From Phycisphaerae bacterium RAS2 (GTDB taxonomy: Bacteria > Planctomycetota > Phycisphaerae > UBA1845 > UTPLA1), in the NCBI GenBank assembly GCA_007753915.1, contig CP036352.1, positions 372,001 to 436,000 of the forward strand: 64,000 bases of DNA, read 5' to 3'. The notes under the pieces were generated by a model. The model did no database searches. It saw only the letters and a program-made list of their open reading frames with translations, and was not told the DNA's origin. This document shows positions 42,444-52,480 of the stretch, piece after piece (the stretch's first letter is position 1; the number at the start of each line of letters is the position of its first letter). The position numbers and the translations under genes are program-made.

Positions 42444-44972
42444 ATGTTCGAGCGATTTACCGACCGTGCACGCAAGGTGATGGCGCTGGCCAATCAGGAA
42501 GCGCAGCGGTTCAACCACGAATACATCGGGACGGAGCACATTCTGCTGGGCCTCGTGAAAGAGGGCAGCGGCGTCGGGGCGAACGTGCTCAAGAATCTCG
42601 AAGTGGATCTGCGCAAGGTCCGGCTGGAAGTGGAAAAGCTCGTAAAGAGCGGGCCGGACATGGTGACCATGGGCAAACTTCCGCAGACCCCTCGCGCGAA
42701 GAAGGTCATCGAGTACGCGATCGAAGAAGCAAGAAATTTGAATCACAACTACGTGGGCACCGAGCATCTGCTCCTAGGATTGCTTAGAGAGCAGGACGGC
42801 GTGGCCGCCCAGGTGCTGATGAACCTCGGCATCAAGCTCGAAGAAGTGCGCGAAGAAGTTCTCAATCTGCTGGGTGCGGGCGTGGAAAACGAAGAGAGCG
42901 GGACATCCGGATCACAGGGCGCGCCGGAGACCGGTCGCAAGGGCGGCAAGAGCCGAACCCCGGCGCTGGATTCGTTCGGTCGCGACCTGACGGAGATGGC
43001 GCGGAACGGCAAGCTGGACCCGGTCATCGGCCGAGCCGGTGAGATCGAGCGCCTGCTCGTCGTGCTTTGCCGGCGATACAAGAACAACCCGGTGCTGCTG
43101 GGCGAGGCGGGCGTCGGCAAAACGGCGATTGTCGAGGGCCTGGCGCAGCGCATCGTCTCGAACGACGTGCCGGAGATCCTTGCGGACAAGCGCATCGTCG
43201 TGCTGGACCTGGCGATGATGGTCGCGGGCACGAAGTACCGCGGTCAGTTTGAAGAGCGCATCAAGGCGGTGATGAACGAAGTCCGCCGGGCGCGCAACGT
43301 GATCCTGTTCATCGACGAGTTGCACACGCTGGTGGGCGCGGGCGGGGCCGAAGGCGCGATCGACGCGTCGAACGTGCTGAAGCCGGCGCTGTCTCGCGGC
43401 GAGATACAGTGCATCGGCGCGACCACGCTGGACGAATACCGCAAGTACATTGAGAAGGACGGCGCGCTGGAGCGCCGATTCCAGCAGATCATCGTCGAGC
43501 CGCCCAGCCGGGAGGAGACGTTGCAGATTCTCCACGGCCTGCGCGATCGGTACGAGGCGCACCACCGCGTGAAGATCGAGGACGTGGCCCTGGAGGCAGC
43601 GGTCGAGCTGTCGATGCGGTATGTGCCGTCGCGCGTGTTGCCCGACAAGGCCATCGACGTGATCGACGAGGCCGGGGCGCGCGTCCGGTTGAAGGCGATG
43701 ACCAAGCCCGAGTCGCTGACGAAGCTGGAAGAAGAGATCAAGCGGCTGAACATCGAGAAGGACGAGAGCGTCAAGAACGCCGACTACGAGCGCGCGGCGC
43801 ACCTGCGCGATCAATCCATCACGCTGGCATCCGAGAAGGAGCGGATGGAGAAGGAATGGCACGAGCGGCGCAACGAGACCGACGGCGTGGTCGATGAGGA
43901 AGTCATCGCGGAAGTCGTCAGCAAGATGACCGGCGTGCCGTTGAAGCGCCTGGAGAAGGAAGAGGCCGAGCGGCTGCTGGAGCTGGAGACCGAGCTTCAC
44001 AAGCGCGTCATCAGCCAGGAAGAGGCGATCAGCGCCGTGTCGCGGAGCGTCCGCCGTTCGCGCAGCGGGTTGAAGGATCCGAATCGACCGATGGGCAGCT
44101 TCATCTTCATCGGCCCGTCGGGCGTTGGAAAGACGCTGCTGGCCAAGAGCCTCGCCGAGTTCATGTTCGGCGCGGAAGAGGCGCTGATTACGATCGACAT
44201 GTCGGAATACATGGAGAAGCACAACGTCAGCCGGTTGATCGGCGCGCCGCCGGGCTACGTCGGTTACGAAGAGGGCGGGCAGCTCACCGAGCGCATCCGC
44301 CGTCGGCCGTACGCCGTCGTGCTGCTCGATGAAATCGAGAAAGCGCACCCCGACGTGTTCAACATGCTGCTGCAGATCATGGAAGAAGGCCGCCTGACGG
44401 ACTCGTTCGGCCGGCACGTGGACTTCCGCAACACCGTGCTGATCATGACGAGCAACATCGGGGCCGACAAGATCACGCATCAGACGACGTTCGGCTTCGA
44501 GAAGCGCGACGAGAACATCACGTACGAGAAGATGCGCAACACGCTCAAGAGCGAGCTGGACAACTACTTCCGGCCCGAGTTTCTCAACCGCGTGGACGAA
44601 GTCGTCGTCTTCCACAAGCTGGGTCATAAGGACCTGGTCCGCATCGTGGACCTCGAGCTGAACAAGGTCTCGAAGCGGCTGAAGGAGCACGGCCTTGTCA
44701 TGGAGTTGACCGAAGAGGCCCGCGAGTTGCTGCTGGAGCGCGGGACCGATGAGAAGTTCGGCGCTCGGCCGCTTCGCCGGGCGATCGAGCAGCAGTTGGA
44801 AGATCCTCTTAGCGAGGGCCTGCTGCGCGGCCACTTCCGCGGCAAGGCGAAGATTGTTGTCGGCGTCGAGAACGGCGACGACGGCAAGAAGAAGCTGAAG
44901 TTCGAAGGCGTGGATGCTCCGAAGGCGAAGGAGCCGGAGCTTGCCGGCGCCGGCGCGGGCGAGGGGACGTGA
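42444..44972 (+). CDS. clpC: ATP-dependent Clp protease ATP-binding subunit ClpC
   Basis: 842 aa. Two Clp_N repeats ([19 protein letters not shown] and [25 protein letters not shown]), first AAA+ with Walker A GEAGVGKT near 217, a UVR region ([13 protein letters not shown] near 448), second AAA+ with GPSGVGKT near 557 and [14 protein letters not shown], and a C-terminal D2-small domain. ClpC unfolds proteins for ClpP. It is a single gene followed by a strong terminator. The last ~30 residues are charged and Ala/Gly-rich. ClpP is not in the window. Confidence 0.97.
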   Translation: MFERFTDRARKVMALANQEAQRFNHEYIGTEHILLGLVKEGSGVGANVLKNLEVDLRKVRLEVEKLVKSGPDMVTMGKLPQTPRAKKVIEYAIEEARNLNHNYVGTEHLLLGLLREQDGVAAQVLMNLGIKLEEVREEVLNLLGAGVENEESGTSGSQGAPETGRKGGKSRTPALDSFGRDLTEMARNGKLDPVIGRAGEIERLLVVLCRRYKNNPVLLGEAGVGKTAIVEGLAQRIVSNDVPEILADKRIVVLDLAMMVAGTKYRGQFEERIKAVMNEVRRARNVILFIDELHTLVGAGGAEGAIDASNVLKPALSRGEIQCIGATTLDEYRKYIEKDGALERRFQQIIVEPPSREETLQILHGLRDRYEAHHRVKIEDVALEAAVELSMRYVPSRVLPDKAIDVIDEAGARVRLKAMTKPESLTKLEEEIKRLNIEKDESVKNADYERAAHLRDQSITLASEKERMEKEWHERRNETDGVVDEEVIAEVVSKMTGVPLKRLEKEEAERLLELETELHKRVISQEEAISAVSRSVRRSRSGLKDPNRPMGSFIFIGPSGVGKTLLAKSLAEFMFGAEEALITIDMSEYMEKHNVSRLIGAPPGYVGYEEGGQLTERIRRRPYAVVLLDEIEKAHPDVFNMLLQIMEEGRLTDSFGRHVDFRNTVLIMTSNIGADKITHQTTFGFEKRDENITYEKMRNTLKSELDNYFRPEFLNRVDEVVVFHKLGHKDLVRIVDLELNKVSKRLKEHGLVMELTEEARELLLERGTDEKFGARPLRRAIEQQLEDPLSEGLLRGHFRGKAKIVVGVENGDDGKKKLKFEGVDAPKAKEPELAGAGAGEGT

Positions 44973-45013
44973 CGCCGCGAACGATGCGTAGCAGAATCTG
45001 ATCGACTTACCAG

Positions 45014-45043
45014 CCCCGCGAGCGACCCTCGCGGGGTTTTTTT
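45014..45043 (+). terminator. Rho-independent terminator of clpC
   Basis: CCCCGCGAG (45014-45022), loop CGACC, CTCGCGGGG (45028-45036), then seven T. Confidence 0.92.
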
Positions 45044-45067
45044 GCGCACGGGCAAGGGCCAACTCAT

Positions 45068-45096
45068 TTGACGATTTCACCGCGTCGGCGTAATCT
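45068..45096 (+). promoter_or_regulatory. sigma70-like promoter of the carrier protein gene
   Basis: TTGACG (45068-45073), 17-bp spacer, TAATCT (45091-45096). The expected start site is within a base or two of the ATG at 45105, so the message should be leaderless; no Shine-Dalgarno is present. Confidence 0.6.
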
Positions 45097-45104
45097 TTGG
45101 CTCC

Positions 45105-45353
45105 ATGAGCACGCACGAGACCTTGCGAACTTATCTGTTCGGCACGCTGATCCCCACACCGGCCGAGAGCTGGCCGGGCGATGAGGCTGATCTGTTTGAG
45201 GCCGGCATGGACTCGTTGCGCGTGATGCAGTTGCTGGTCTTCGTCGAAGACAAGCTGGGGGTGAACCTGCCCGATCACGAGGTGACGCCGGAGCGGATCG
45301 GCACCGTCGCGGCCCTGGTCGGCTGGATCGAGTCGCACAAGAAGTCGCGCTGA
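45105..45353 (+). CDS. Acyl/peptidyl carrier protein
   Basis: 82 aa. The phosphopantetheine site is FEAGMDSLRVMQLLVFVEDKLG, with Ser near residue 37. The helical pattern and the final VAALVGWIESHK helix complete the carrier fold. Because it stands beside a stand-alone adenylation enzyme and away from fatty-acid genes, it is more likely a specialised carrier than the AcpP of lipid synthesis. It has its own terminator-promoter boundary with clpC. Confidence 0.9.
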   Translation: MSTHETLRTYLFGTLIPTPAESWPGDEADLFEAGMDSLRVMQLLVFVEDKLGVNLPDHEVTPERIGTVAALVGWIESHKKSR

Positions 45354-45425
45354 ACCCCCAGTGCGAGCGTTTCTGGTCTTTATTGGTTGATCACTGATCA
45401 CATCGGCGTTCCTTCCGTTCGATCA

Positions 45426-45499
45426 GCCGCGCGGGCTGAAGCCCGCGGCTCGTTGAGCGGTAGAGCAGGTTGACGCCCGCGGCTCTTTGAACGGCCGCG
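45426..45499. repeat. GCCGCGGGCTTCAGCCCGCG element with a second partial copy
   Basis: 45426-45455 is the exact reverse complement of the copy inside alaS (30115-30144). A diverged copy follows at about 45466-45499 (GTTGACGCCCGCGGCTCTTT, GAACGGCC). The second copy supplies TTGAAC, the -35 box of the next gene's promoter. Confidence 0.75.
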
Positions 45500-45515
45500 C
45501 CGGTTCGGCGATAAT
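45487..45515 (+). promoter_or_regulatory. Promoter of the adenylation gene, built partly from the repeat
   Basis: TTGAAC (45487-45492), 17-bp spacer, GATAAT (45510-45515). ATG is at 45524, so the start site would lie at or one to two bases before it. There is no Shine-Dalgarno. Confidence 0.6.
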
Positions 45516-45523
45516 CCCACCGA

Positions 45524-47113
45524 ATGACTCAAACGCTTTTCACCTTGCTGGAGTCGGCCGCCGCGCGGCATGGGGATCGGCCCGCGGTCTGTTACGAAGG
45601 CCGCACGATGACGTACCGGGCGCTGCTCGATTCGGCGAATCGGCTCGCATCGGCGCTCGCGGAGTATGGGGCGGGGCCTGGGCAGCAGGTGGCGTTTTGT
45701 TTTCGCAAGAGCATCGACGCGATCGTGACGATGTTCGCGCTGGTTCGCACGGGCGCGTGTTATGTGCCGCTGGACCCGGCTTGGCCGGCCGAACGCTGCG
45801 CGATGATCTGCGAAGACGCGTCGATTCGGCTTTGGACGGGCAGCGTGCCGCCTGCAGTTGGGATCGGCGGGATTGCCCGGGCGGTTTGCACGAGCCTGAC
45901 GGGCGCGGGCAGCGCGCCGGGAAGCGGCGCGACGGTTGACGCCGGGACCGGGGCAAGCGGCGCATCGCGGAATGTCTCATTCATGTCACTCGCTGACGCG
46001 ATGCAGTCGGCGTCCCCGGCGTGGTCGCCGCGTGAGCCGGCGGGGGGAATCGCCAATCTGTTGTTCACATCCGGCTCGACGGGGCGGCCCAAGGGCGTGC
46101 AGATCACGACGTTGAGCCTGCTTCATTATTCGCAGTGGGTCGTGGATTTCTTCGGACTGACGACCGAGGACCGCGTCGCCAATCACGCACCGTACAACTT
46201 CGATCTCTCGACGCTGGACATTTTCGCGGCCGTTCGAGCGGGCGCGGCGATGATACCGGTGCCCGAGAAACTGAAGATGTTTCCGTATCAGATGGCAAAG
46301 TTCATCGCCGACGAGCGGATCACGACGTGGTACTCCGTGCCGTCGGCGCTCATCATGATGCAACTGCGCGGCAAGTTTCGCGAGCACGACCTGTCGGCTC
46401 TGCGGCACGTTATCTTCGCCGGCGAGGTGATGCCCAAACCGGCGCTGCAGGCGCTGGCGGCCGATCTGCCGCCGGTCACACTGACCAATCTGTACGGGCC
46501 AACGGAGACGAACGTCTGTACATACCACTCCTGTACGGCGGTCGATCTCGCCGATGACGGGCCGGTGCCCATCGGCGTGCCGATCTCCGACACGCGCGTG
46601 TGGATTGTGGACGATGCGATGCAGTCGGTTCCGGCGGGCGACGCCGGTGAGCTGCTGGTGGCCGGGCCGACGGTGACGACGGGGTATTTCGGCGACGCGA
46701 CGAAGACGGCCGAGCGTTTGGCGCCCGCGCCGGATGGCGACGGCATGGCCTATCGCACGGGCGATCGAGTGCGCGCGCGGGCGGACGGCGTGCTGATGTT
46801 CGAGGGCCGCATTGATCGCATGATCAAGGCGCGCGGCCACCGCATCGAGCCGGGTGAGATCGAGGCGGCGCTGGCGAAGCACCCGGCGGTGAAGGAAGCG
46901 GCGGTGGTGCCGATTCCCGACCCGGTGTTCGGCAATCGGATCAAAGCGTGTCTCGCGCCGCGCGACGGGGCGTCCTTGGTGGAGGCCGACCTCGCGGCGT
47001 TTTGCAAGACGCACCTTCCGCCGTACATGTTGCCCGACATCTGGGCGTTCTATCCCGCGCTGCCACGCACCGATCGCGAGAAGATTGATTTGCAGCAGTT
47101 GATGTCGGCGTGA
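45524..47113 (+). CDS. Stand-alone amino-acid/acyl adenylation enzyme
   Basis: 529 aa, ANL superfamily. A3 motif LLFTSGSTGRPKGVQI near 178-193, A4/A5 region APYNFDLSTLDIF and NLYGPTETN near 323, A8 YRTGDRVRARADGVLMFEGRIDRMIKARGHRIEPGEIEAAL near 408-448, and A10 LPRTDREKIDLQQL with the catalytic Lys at the C-terminus. It activates a substrate as an AMP ester and loads it on a carrier, most likely the adjacent protein at 45105. The domain resembles DltA and stand-alone prolyl/aminoacyl-carrier ligases, but I cannot name the substrate. A Gly/Ala/Ser insert (about 128-145) is unusual. Confidence 0.88.
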   Translation: MTQTLFTLLESAAARHGDRPAVCYEGRTMTYRALLDSANRLASALAEYGAGPGQQVAFCFRKSIDAIVTMFALVRTGACYVPLDPAWPAERCAMICEDASIRLWTGSVPPAVGIGGIARAVCTSLTGAGSAPGSGATVDAGTGASGASRNVSFMSLADAMQSASPAWSPREPAGGIANLLFTSGSTGRPKGVQITTLSLLHYSQWVVDFFGLTTEDRVANHAPYNFDLSTLDIFAAVRAGAAMIPVPEKLKMFPYQMAKFIADERITTWYSVPSALIMMQLRGKFREHDLSALRHVIFAGEVMPKPALQALAADLPPVTLTNLYGPTETNVCTYHSCTAVDLADDGPVPIGVPISDTRVWIVDDAMQSVPAGDAGELLVAGPTVTTGYFGDATKTAERLAPAPDGDGMAYRTGDRVRARADGVLMFEGRIDRMIKARGHRIEPGEIEAALAKHPAVKEAAVVPIPDPVFGNRIKACLAPRDGASLVEADLAAFCKTHLPPYMLPDIWAFYPALPRTDREKIDLQQLMSA

Positions 47114-47148
47114 GTGCTCCGTACCACGGATTCGTCGTTCGGTGCGCA

Positions 47149-47178
47149 AGAAAAAGCCCCAGGAAAATTCCTGGGGCT
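47149..47178 (-). terminator. Terminator of the rpsO-pnp unit
   Basis: AGCCCCAGG (47155-47163) and CCTGGGGCT (47170-47178) form a 9-bp stem. On the minus strand it is followed by TTTTTCTT (complement of 47148-47155), so it fits termination of pnp. On the plus strand no T-tract follows. Confidence 0.8.
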
Positions 47179-47284
47179 CTTGAGTGTGATCGTATCGGCG
47201 CGCCGCGCTGAAGCGCTTTGCGCCGGATTGCATCGCAATCGCGCCGCGCGGCAAATCCGCGGGCGGAGCGCCGAGCGAGCCTGA

Positions 47285-49417
47285 TTACGCGCTGGCGACC
47301 GGTTCGCCCTTGGACTTCTCCTCCATCAGCACGGCCTTGCGCGAGAGCTTCACGCGGCCGGTGTCGTCGATCAGGATGACCTTCACGCGCATCTCGTCGC
47401 CGATCTTGCAGACGTCGGTTACTTTCTGCACGTAGCCGTCGGAGAGTTCGCTGATGTGGCAGAGGCCGTCGAGGCCGGGCGCCACTTCGATGAACGCGCC
47501 GAATTCCTTGATCGAGGTGACCTTGCCGTTGTAGACCTTGCCGAGCTTGACGCCTTCGGAGATCTGCTCGATGGCTTCGTAGGCGGCGCGGGCCGAATCG
47601 GCGTTGACGCTGGAGATGAAGACCGTGCCGTCGTCCTGGATGTCGATCGTGGCGCCGGTGTTGGCCTCGAGGGCTTTGATGCCCTTGCCTCCGGGGCCGA
47701 TGATCTTGCCGATCTTGTCCTGGTGAACCTTGATGGAGAGCAACCGCGGGGCGTAGTTGCTGATGTCGGCACGCGGGGCCGGCAGGGCCTTGAGCATGTC
47801 CTTGAGGATCTTCAGCCGAGCCTTCTTCGCCAGCTCAAGCACTTCAACGATCTGGGCCTGGCTGATCTCGCGCGTCTTGAGGTCGAGCTGGACGGCCGTG
47901 ATGCCGACCTGGCTGCCGGAGACCTTGAAGTCCATGTCGCCGAAGTGGTCTTCCTCGCCCATGATGTCAACGAGCAATTTGTAGCGATTGTCGTCGTGGA
48001 CCATGCCGATGCTGATGCCGGCGACGGGGTGTCGGATCGGCACGCCGGCGTCCATGAGGGCGAGTGTGCCGCCGCAGACGCTGGCCATGCTGCTGGACCC
48101 GTTGGACTCCATGATGTCGCTGACGAGCCGAATGGTGTACGGGAACTTGTCGGGCGTGGGGAGGACCGCCTGAATACTCCGCTCGGCGAGGTTGCCGTGG
48201 CCGATCTCGCGGCGGCTGACGGCGCCGATGCGCTTGGCCTCGCCGGTGCAGAACGGCGGGAAGTTGTAGTGCAGCATGAACTTCTTGCTGTATTCCTCGA
48301 TCAGGTCATCGACCATCTGCTCGTCGCGGCTGGTGCCGAGCGTCGTGACGACCAAGGCCTGCGTCTCGCCGCGGGTAAACAGGGCCGAGCCGTGCGTTCG
48401 CGGCAGGACGCCGACTTCGCACGTGATCTGGCGAATGTCTTCGACACCGCGACCGTCGGACCGAACGCCCTCATCGAGTACGCCCATGTGAAACAGGCGC
48501 TCCTCGATTTTCTGGAGTTCGTTGACGACATCGTTCTTGGTGTAAAGCAGCTTCTTCGCCGCGGCTTCGTCTTCGGGGATGAGGGCGGCGATGACCTTCT
48601 GATAAACGTCCTTGACGCCGGCCTTGCGGTCTTCCTTTTTGGCAGAGCGGCGGGCGTTCTTAAGATCAAACTGCTCGCAGAGCTTGGCGACCTTTTCGGG
48701 AAGCGACGCGTCTTTTTCCGGCGGCGTCCATTCCTTGGCGCGGCCGACCTTCTGGCCCAGCTCCTGGATCAGCGCGACGATCTTCTTCGCGTGTTCGTGG
48801 CCGAAGGCGATGGCGTCGGCGACGTCTTTCTCGGGGAGTTCGTTGGCGGCGACTTCGATCATGTTGACGCCATAGCGATGAACGGCGAGAACGACTTCGA
48901 TGTCGCTGACGGCGCGCTCGGCGATGGTGGGATTGATGACCCATTGGCCATCGACTCGGCCGACGCGAACGCCGGCGACTGGTCCGTCAAAGGGGATGTT
49001 GCTGACCATGAGGGCGGCGGATGCGCCGGACATGGCGAGCACGTCGGCGTCGTTTTCCTGATCGGACGAGAGGACCATGCATTGAATCTGGACCTCGTTC
49101 ATGAATCCGTCGGGAAAGAGCGGGCGCAGCGGTCGATCGGTGAGCCGCATGGTGAGGATTTCCTTCTGGGTCGGCCGGGCCTCGCGTTTGAAGAAACCGC
49201 CCGGGAACTTGCCGGCGGCGTACATCTTCTCGCGATAGTCGATGGTGAGCGGGAAGAAGTCGATTCCCTCGCGGGGTTTGTCCATGACGGCCGTGCAGAG
49301 CACGACCGTGTCGCCATAGGTGACCGTGACCGCGCCGGAAGCCAGCTTGGCCAGCTTGCCGGTTTCAAACTTCATGATTCGTCCGCCGATTTCCGCTTCA
49401 ACGCTGTGCATCGTCAT
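47285..49417 (-). CDS. pnp: Polyribonucleotide nucleotidyltransferase (PNPase)
   Basis: 710 aa. Two RNase PH domains ([56 protein letters not shown]; then [18 protein letters not shown] and ICGG-type [15 protein letters not shown]), a KH domain ([18 protein letters not shown] near 570) and an S1 domain ([26 protein letters not shown] near 634). It degrades RNA 3'-5' by phosphorolysis. ATG at 49417 has AAGGCAACTCACC upstream; the longer frame to 49549 is not supported. It follows rpsO on the same strand, the usual order. Confidence 0.97.
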   Translation of the reverse strand: MTMHSVEAEIGGRIMKFETGKLAKLASGAVTVTYGDTVVLCTAVMDKPREGIDFFPLTIDYREKMYAAGKFPGGFFKREARPTQKEILTMRLTDRPLRPLFPDGFMNEVQIQCMVLSSDQENDADVLAMSGASAALMVSNIPFDGPVAGVRVGRVDGQWVINPTIAERAVSDIEVVLAVHRYGVNMIEVAANELPEKDVADAIAFGHEHAKKIVALIQELGQKVGRAKEWTPPEKDASLPEKVAKLCEQFDLKNARRSAKKEDRKAGVKDVYQKVIAALIPEDEAAAKKLLYTKNDVVNELQKIEERLFHMGVLDEGVRSDGRGVEDIRQITCEVGVLPRTHGSALFTRGETQALVVTTLGTSRDEQMVDDLIEEYSKKFMLHYNFPPFCTGEAKRIGAVSRREIGHGNLAERSIQAVLPTPDKFPYTIRLVSDIMESNGSSSMASVCGGTLALMDAGVPIRHPVAGISIGMVHDDNRYKLLVDIMGEEDHFGDMDFKVSGSQVGITAVQLDLKTREISQAQIVEVLELAKKARLKILKDMLKALPAPRADISNYAPRLLSIKVHQDKIGKIIGPGGKGIKALEANTGATIDIQDDGTVFISSVNADSARAAYEAIEQISEGVKLGKVYNGKVTSIKEFGAFIEVAPGLDGLCHISELSDGYVQKVTDVCKIGDEMRVKVILIDDTGRVKLSRKAVLMEEKSKGEPVASA

Positions 49418-49648
49418 GGTGAGTTGCCTTTTCCTCGTGTCCGTCGTTTCGATTTTCGTTCTGTCTATTTCTGTGGGGGGCGCGGGATCGCCGCCACCGC
49501 GGTCGGTTGGATGCGACGGCGCGCAACCCGTGCAGCGCTCGGCGCGCAACGACCGATGCGGTTCCCAGCTTCCGGAAACGGCCGAACCCGGCCGACAAGA
49601 AATGGAAAGCGATAAGGAATGCGGAGCGCCGTCGCTCCGTCGTGCCGA

Positions 49649-49918
49649 CTACTTTCGCAGACCCAGTGTGTCAATGATCTTCTGATAGCGCTCGCGGTCC
49701 GTGCGCGCGAGGAACTTCTGCAGGCTCGAGCGCGCGCCGACCATCTTCAGCAAACCACGGCGCGAGTCGTGATCCTTGCGGTGCGTCTTGAGGTGTTCCG
49801 TCAGTTGCTCGATGCGGCTGGTCAACAGGGCGATCTGCACTTCCGGCGAACCGGTGTCCTTCTCGTGGCGACGGTGGTTATGCACCAGTCGCGTCTTGCT
49901 TTCAGCCGTCAATGACAT
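49649..49918 (-). CDS. rpsO: 30S ribosomal protein S15
   Basis: 89 aa. VHNHRRHEKDTGSPEVQIALLTSRIEQLTEHLKTH is diagnostic, followed by HRKDHDSRRGLLKMVGARSSLQKFLARTD. S15 binds 16S rRNA early in 30S assembly. ATG at 49918 gives the standard length; the upstream extension to 50026 has no homology. pnp starts 231 bp downstream; the intervening region is longer than usual and could hold the RNase III-type leader hairpin seen in other rpsO-pnp units. Confidence 0.97.
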   Translation of the reverse strand: MSLTAESKTRLVHNHRRHEKDTGSPEVQIALLTSRIEQLTEHLKTHRKDHDSRRGLLKMVGARSSLQKFLARTDRERYQKIIDTLGLRK

Positions 49919-50138
49919 GCCAGATACAACTCCAGATTTCCAATCACCTTGCAGGGAAGACGACGGGCCGCAGGCCCCATGGGCTGGTTTCCGTTTCTGT
50001 CCTGTCCGTTTCCTGTTACGCTGCAAACACGATAACCGGCTGCGGGCAATCCTGCAAGCCGGGGGTCTCCTGCGAGATCGCGGAGAGATCAGAGTCGTTC
50101 AATCGGCTGTAAAGTATTGATCCGTCGGATGTTAAATG

Positions 50139-50543
50139 CTACTCGGCCTCGATGAACTCGCCGCCCAGCAGCCTGCAGGCGGTCTCCATGAGCTTGTCGA
50201 GGCTGAACGGCTTGCTTAGGTACTCGTTCACACCCAGGTGTCGGGCATAAAGCTCGTGCCGCTTGCCTTCATTGGCCGTGATCATGATGACGTAGGGCCG
50301 GGTATTGGTTTCGTGCCCCGGTTTGAGCGTCTCCATCACAAGGAACCCGCTTCGCTTGGGCATCATCATGTCCAGCACGATAAGGTCGGGATCGAAGCGC
50401 TTGGCGAAGTCGAGGGCCTTGTTGCCGTCGTTGGCGGTAGTGACCTTCGCGCCGGCCTGTTCAAAGGCGATGCGAACGGTTTGCAGGATTTCGGGATCGT
50501 CGTCGACAACGAGAACGGATCGACCATCGAGTCTTGCCGGCAT
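50139..50543 (-). CDS. Stand-alone response regulator receiver protein
   Basis: 134 aa, receiver only. VLVVDDDPEILQTVRIAFEQAGAKV at the N-terminus, phospho-acceptor D58 in LIVLDMMMPKRSG, T in MITANEGK, and K in YLSKPFSLDKL. No output domain. It lies upstream of rpsO on the same strand with a 220-bp gap, so a shared message is uncertain. The partner kinase is not in the window. Confidence 0.92.
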   Translation of the reverse strand: MPARLDGRSVLVVDDDPEILQTVRIAFEQAGAKVTTANDGNKALDFAKRFDPDLIVLDMMMPKRSGFLVMETLKPGHETNTRPYVIMITANEGKRHELYARHLGVNEYLSKPFSLDKLMETACRLLGGEFIEAE

Positions 50544-50599
50544 GGTGATTCTCCAACCCCCGATCGGCGACGTCCCGCCTGCGCCGCTCTTGCACGTGA

Positions 50600-50628
50600 T
50601 TCACAAATTCGTTGAAAAAGTATAGGAT
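50600..50628 (+). promoter_or_regulatory. sigma70-like promoter of the lipoprotein esterase gene
   Basis: TTCACA (50600-50605), 17-bp spacer, TAGGAT (50623-50628). The leader would be about 27 nt before the ATG at 50662. Confidence 0.5.
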
Positions 50629-50661
50629 GGGCACCATCAGCGAGCAACCCCGCTTTCCGGC

Positions 50662-51720
50662 ATGATCCGCCCAAAGCCAGTCATTCCTTCAACGAAACCG
50701 CTTCGTTCCCGGTCCTGGACGAAGGTTGGTCCGCGTACGGTCACCGCAGTTGGCCTCTTGACCCTCGTGTTCATCTGTGCAGGGTGCCCCTCGCTGGAAC
50801 CGTTGCCGACCAAGGCCGCGATCACCGAGCAAACGGAGGGCCGCACGCAAAAGCCGTATCTCCTATACATTCCGAGTCGCTACACCGATTCACGCCCCTG
50901 GCCGCTTCTGATCCTTTGTCACGGGACTTGGCCGTACGACACCCCGAAGTTGCAAATGCAGGAGTGGGCGACGTTCTGCGAGACGAACGGGATCATCGTG
51001 GCCGCGCCGCAACTGGAGGGGACAAAGGGCGACTTTCCGCCGCCGCCGGAGAAACAGATCGCGCTGCAGCAACAGGACGAGCAGACCATCCTCGGCGTGG
51101 TCGCGTCGATGAAACAGCGCTACCGCATCGCCGAGGAACAGGTGTTCATGACCGGCTGGTCGGCCGGGGCCTTCTCCATTCTCTACACGGGGATACGAAA
51201 TGCCGACGTTTTTCGAGCGCTGGCGGTGCGGCAGGGGTCGTTTGATGCGCGGTACTTCGCTGACATCCCCGAAGAGTGCTTTGATCCGTGGCAGCCGATC
51301 AAGGTGATCTACGGAACAACGGATGTGTTGCGCGATCAGACGCTGGCGTGCATCGCGTGGTTGCGCGACCAGAAGATGTACGTGTCCGCCGAGGAGATTC
51401 CCGGCACGCACCGGCGGATCGAGCCTTCGGTTGTCTGGCGCTACTTCAAGGAAGTGATGCGCGAGCGATTATGGGTGCGGATTCGCGCCAGGCCTGTTGA
51501 TGAGGCCGACCCGTTGACCGTGCGATTTGAGTTGGACGCGATTCCCGAAGTGGTCCGGCAACGTTGGTACTTCTCGGAATCTGATGATACCACCGAGGCG
51601 ACGCCGGTGCGAACGTTTCCACGGCCGGGCAAATACAAGATCGCGGTGAACGTGGCGCTGAAGAATCGCAAGAGCTACACGCGCACGCGGACGATCGAGG
51701 TGGGGCCGCAGCGGCGCTAA
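50662..51720 (+). CDS. Alpha/beta-hydrolase lipoprotein (esterase/PHB-depolymerase-like)
   Basis: 352 aa. Signal with lipobox FICAGC near residue 42 (Cys42). YLLYIPSRYTDSRPWPLLILCHGTWPYD begins the hydrolase fold. The nucleophile elbow is FMTGWSAGAFSILYTG near 170 (Ser in GWSAG), an acidic residue is probably in IKVIYGTTDVLR near 215, and His in EIPGTHRRIEP near 252. A C-terminal beta domain (RPVDEADPLTVRFELDAIPE, GKYKIAVNVALKNRKSYTRT) is added after residue 275. It is likely a periplasmic or outer-membrane esterase. The stop overlaps the convergent transporter gene by 4 bp. Confidence 0.87.
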   Translation: MIRPKPVIPSTKPLRSRSWTKVGPRTVTAVGLLTLVFICAGCPSLEPLPTKAAITEQTEGRTQKPYLLYIPSRYTDSRPWPLLILCHGTWPYDTPKLQMQEWATFCETNGIIVAAPQLEGTKGDFPPPPEKQIALQQQDEQTILGVVASMKQRYRIAEEQVFMTGWSAGAFSILYTGIRNADVFRALAVRQGSFDARYFADIPEECFDPWQPIKVIYGTTDVLRDQTLACIAWLRDQKMYVSAEEIPGTHRRIEPSVVWRYFKEVMRERLWVRIRARPVDEADPLTVRFELDAIPEVVRQRWYFSESDDTTEATPVRTFPRPGKYKIAVNVALKNRKSYTRTRTIEVGPQRR

Positions 51721-52466
51721 TCCTTCAGCGAAAACGGCGTGAAGTTTGTCGCCCGGTCGTAGTAGTCTTCGCCTTCGGCGCGTTTGACCGCACCGACGAC
51801 GAGGTAGGTCATCGGCGTGAAGATCGCCTCGATGCCGACCTTGAACGCCCAATTGAAGGCCATGACGCGCCACATGCTGTCGGCTCCGCCCCAGGTTCCG
51901 TAGAAGGCAAGCGGATAGAAGATAGCGCTGTCAACGCCCTGACCGGCGAAAGTCGAGCCGATGGTGCGCATCCAAAGGAACCGGCCGCGCGTCCAGACTT
52001 TCATCTTCGCCAGGACATAGCTGTTGACGAAGTCGCCTGCCCAGAACGCGATGATGGATGCCGTGACGATGCGCCAGCCGGGGCCGAAGACGGTTTCGAT
52101 CGCCGGTTGGATGACAGCGTTGAACGGCTCCTTCGGATAGATCGGCAGGCGGATGACGACCTGCGACATAATGACGTAGAAGACCATCGCGCCGAAGCCG
52201 GCCCAGATGACCTTGCGCGCGCGGGCGTAGCCGTACACCTCGGTGAGCACGTCGCCGAAGATGTAGGAGATGGGGAAGAAGATGTTTCCCGCGCCGAAGA
52301 CGACGGCGCCGAGCAGGGGCAGATGCACTTCGCAGACTTTGCCCGGCCCGATCATGTTCGAGCAGAGCAGAACGGTGACGAACGCCGCCATCAGCAGTTC
52401 GTAATAGCGGTACGCGCGGCGCGGGGCGGTGGTCGCAGTCGCGTGAGCTTGCACGTGCGGATTCAT
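51717..52466 (-). CDS. Queuosine precursor transporter (YhhQ/VUT family)
   Basis: 249 aa, six or so membrane helices. Family pattern: YELLMAAFVTVLLCSNMIGPGKV near 22-44, GAGNIFFPISYIFGDVLTEVYGYARARKVIWAGF near 58-91, FWAGDFVNSYVLAKMKVWTRGRFLWMRTIGSTFAGQGVDSAIFYPLAF near 141-188. These proteins import preQ0/preQ1 or queuosine bases for tRNA modification. The conserved DVLTEVYG and D/Q in the second half are intact. No que genes are nearby. Confidence 0.92.
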   Translation of the reverse strand: MNPHVQAHATATTAPRRAYRYYELLMAAFVTVLLCSNMIGPGKVCEVHLPLLGAVVFGAGNIFFPISYIFGDVLTEVYGYARARKVIWAGFGAMVFYVIMSQVVIRLPIYPKEPFNAVIQPAIETVFGPGWRIVTASIIAFWAGDFVNSYVLAKMKVWTRGRFLWMRTIGSTFAGQGVDSAIFYPLAFYGTWGGADSMWRVMAFNWAFKVGIEAIFTPMTYLVVGAVKRAEGEDYYDRATNFTPFSLKD

Positions 52467-52480
52467 GGTTTCGGCGGATG

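Noticed and set aside
47149-47178. Plus-strand terminator for the adenylation gene
   Set aside because: The hairpin lacks a T-tract on the plus strand; the U-run is on the minus strand, so it is assigned to pnp only.
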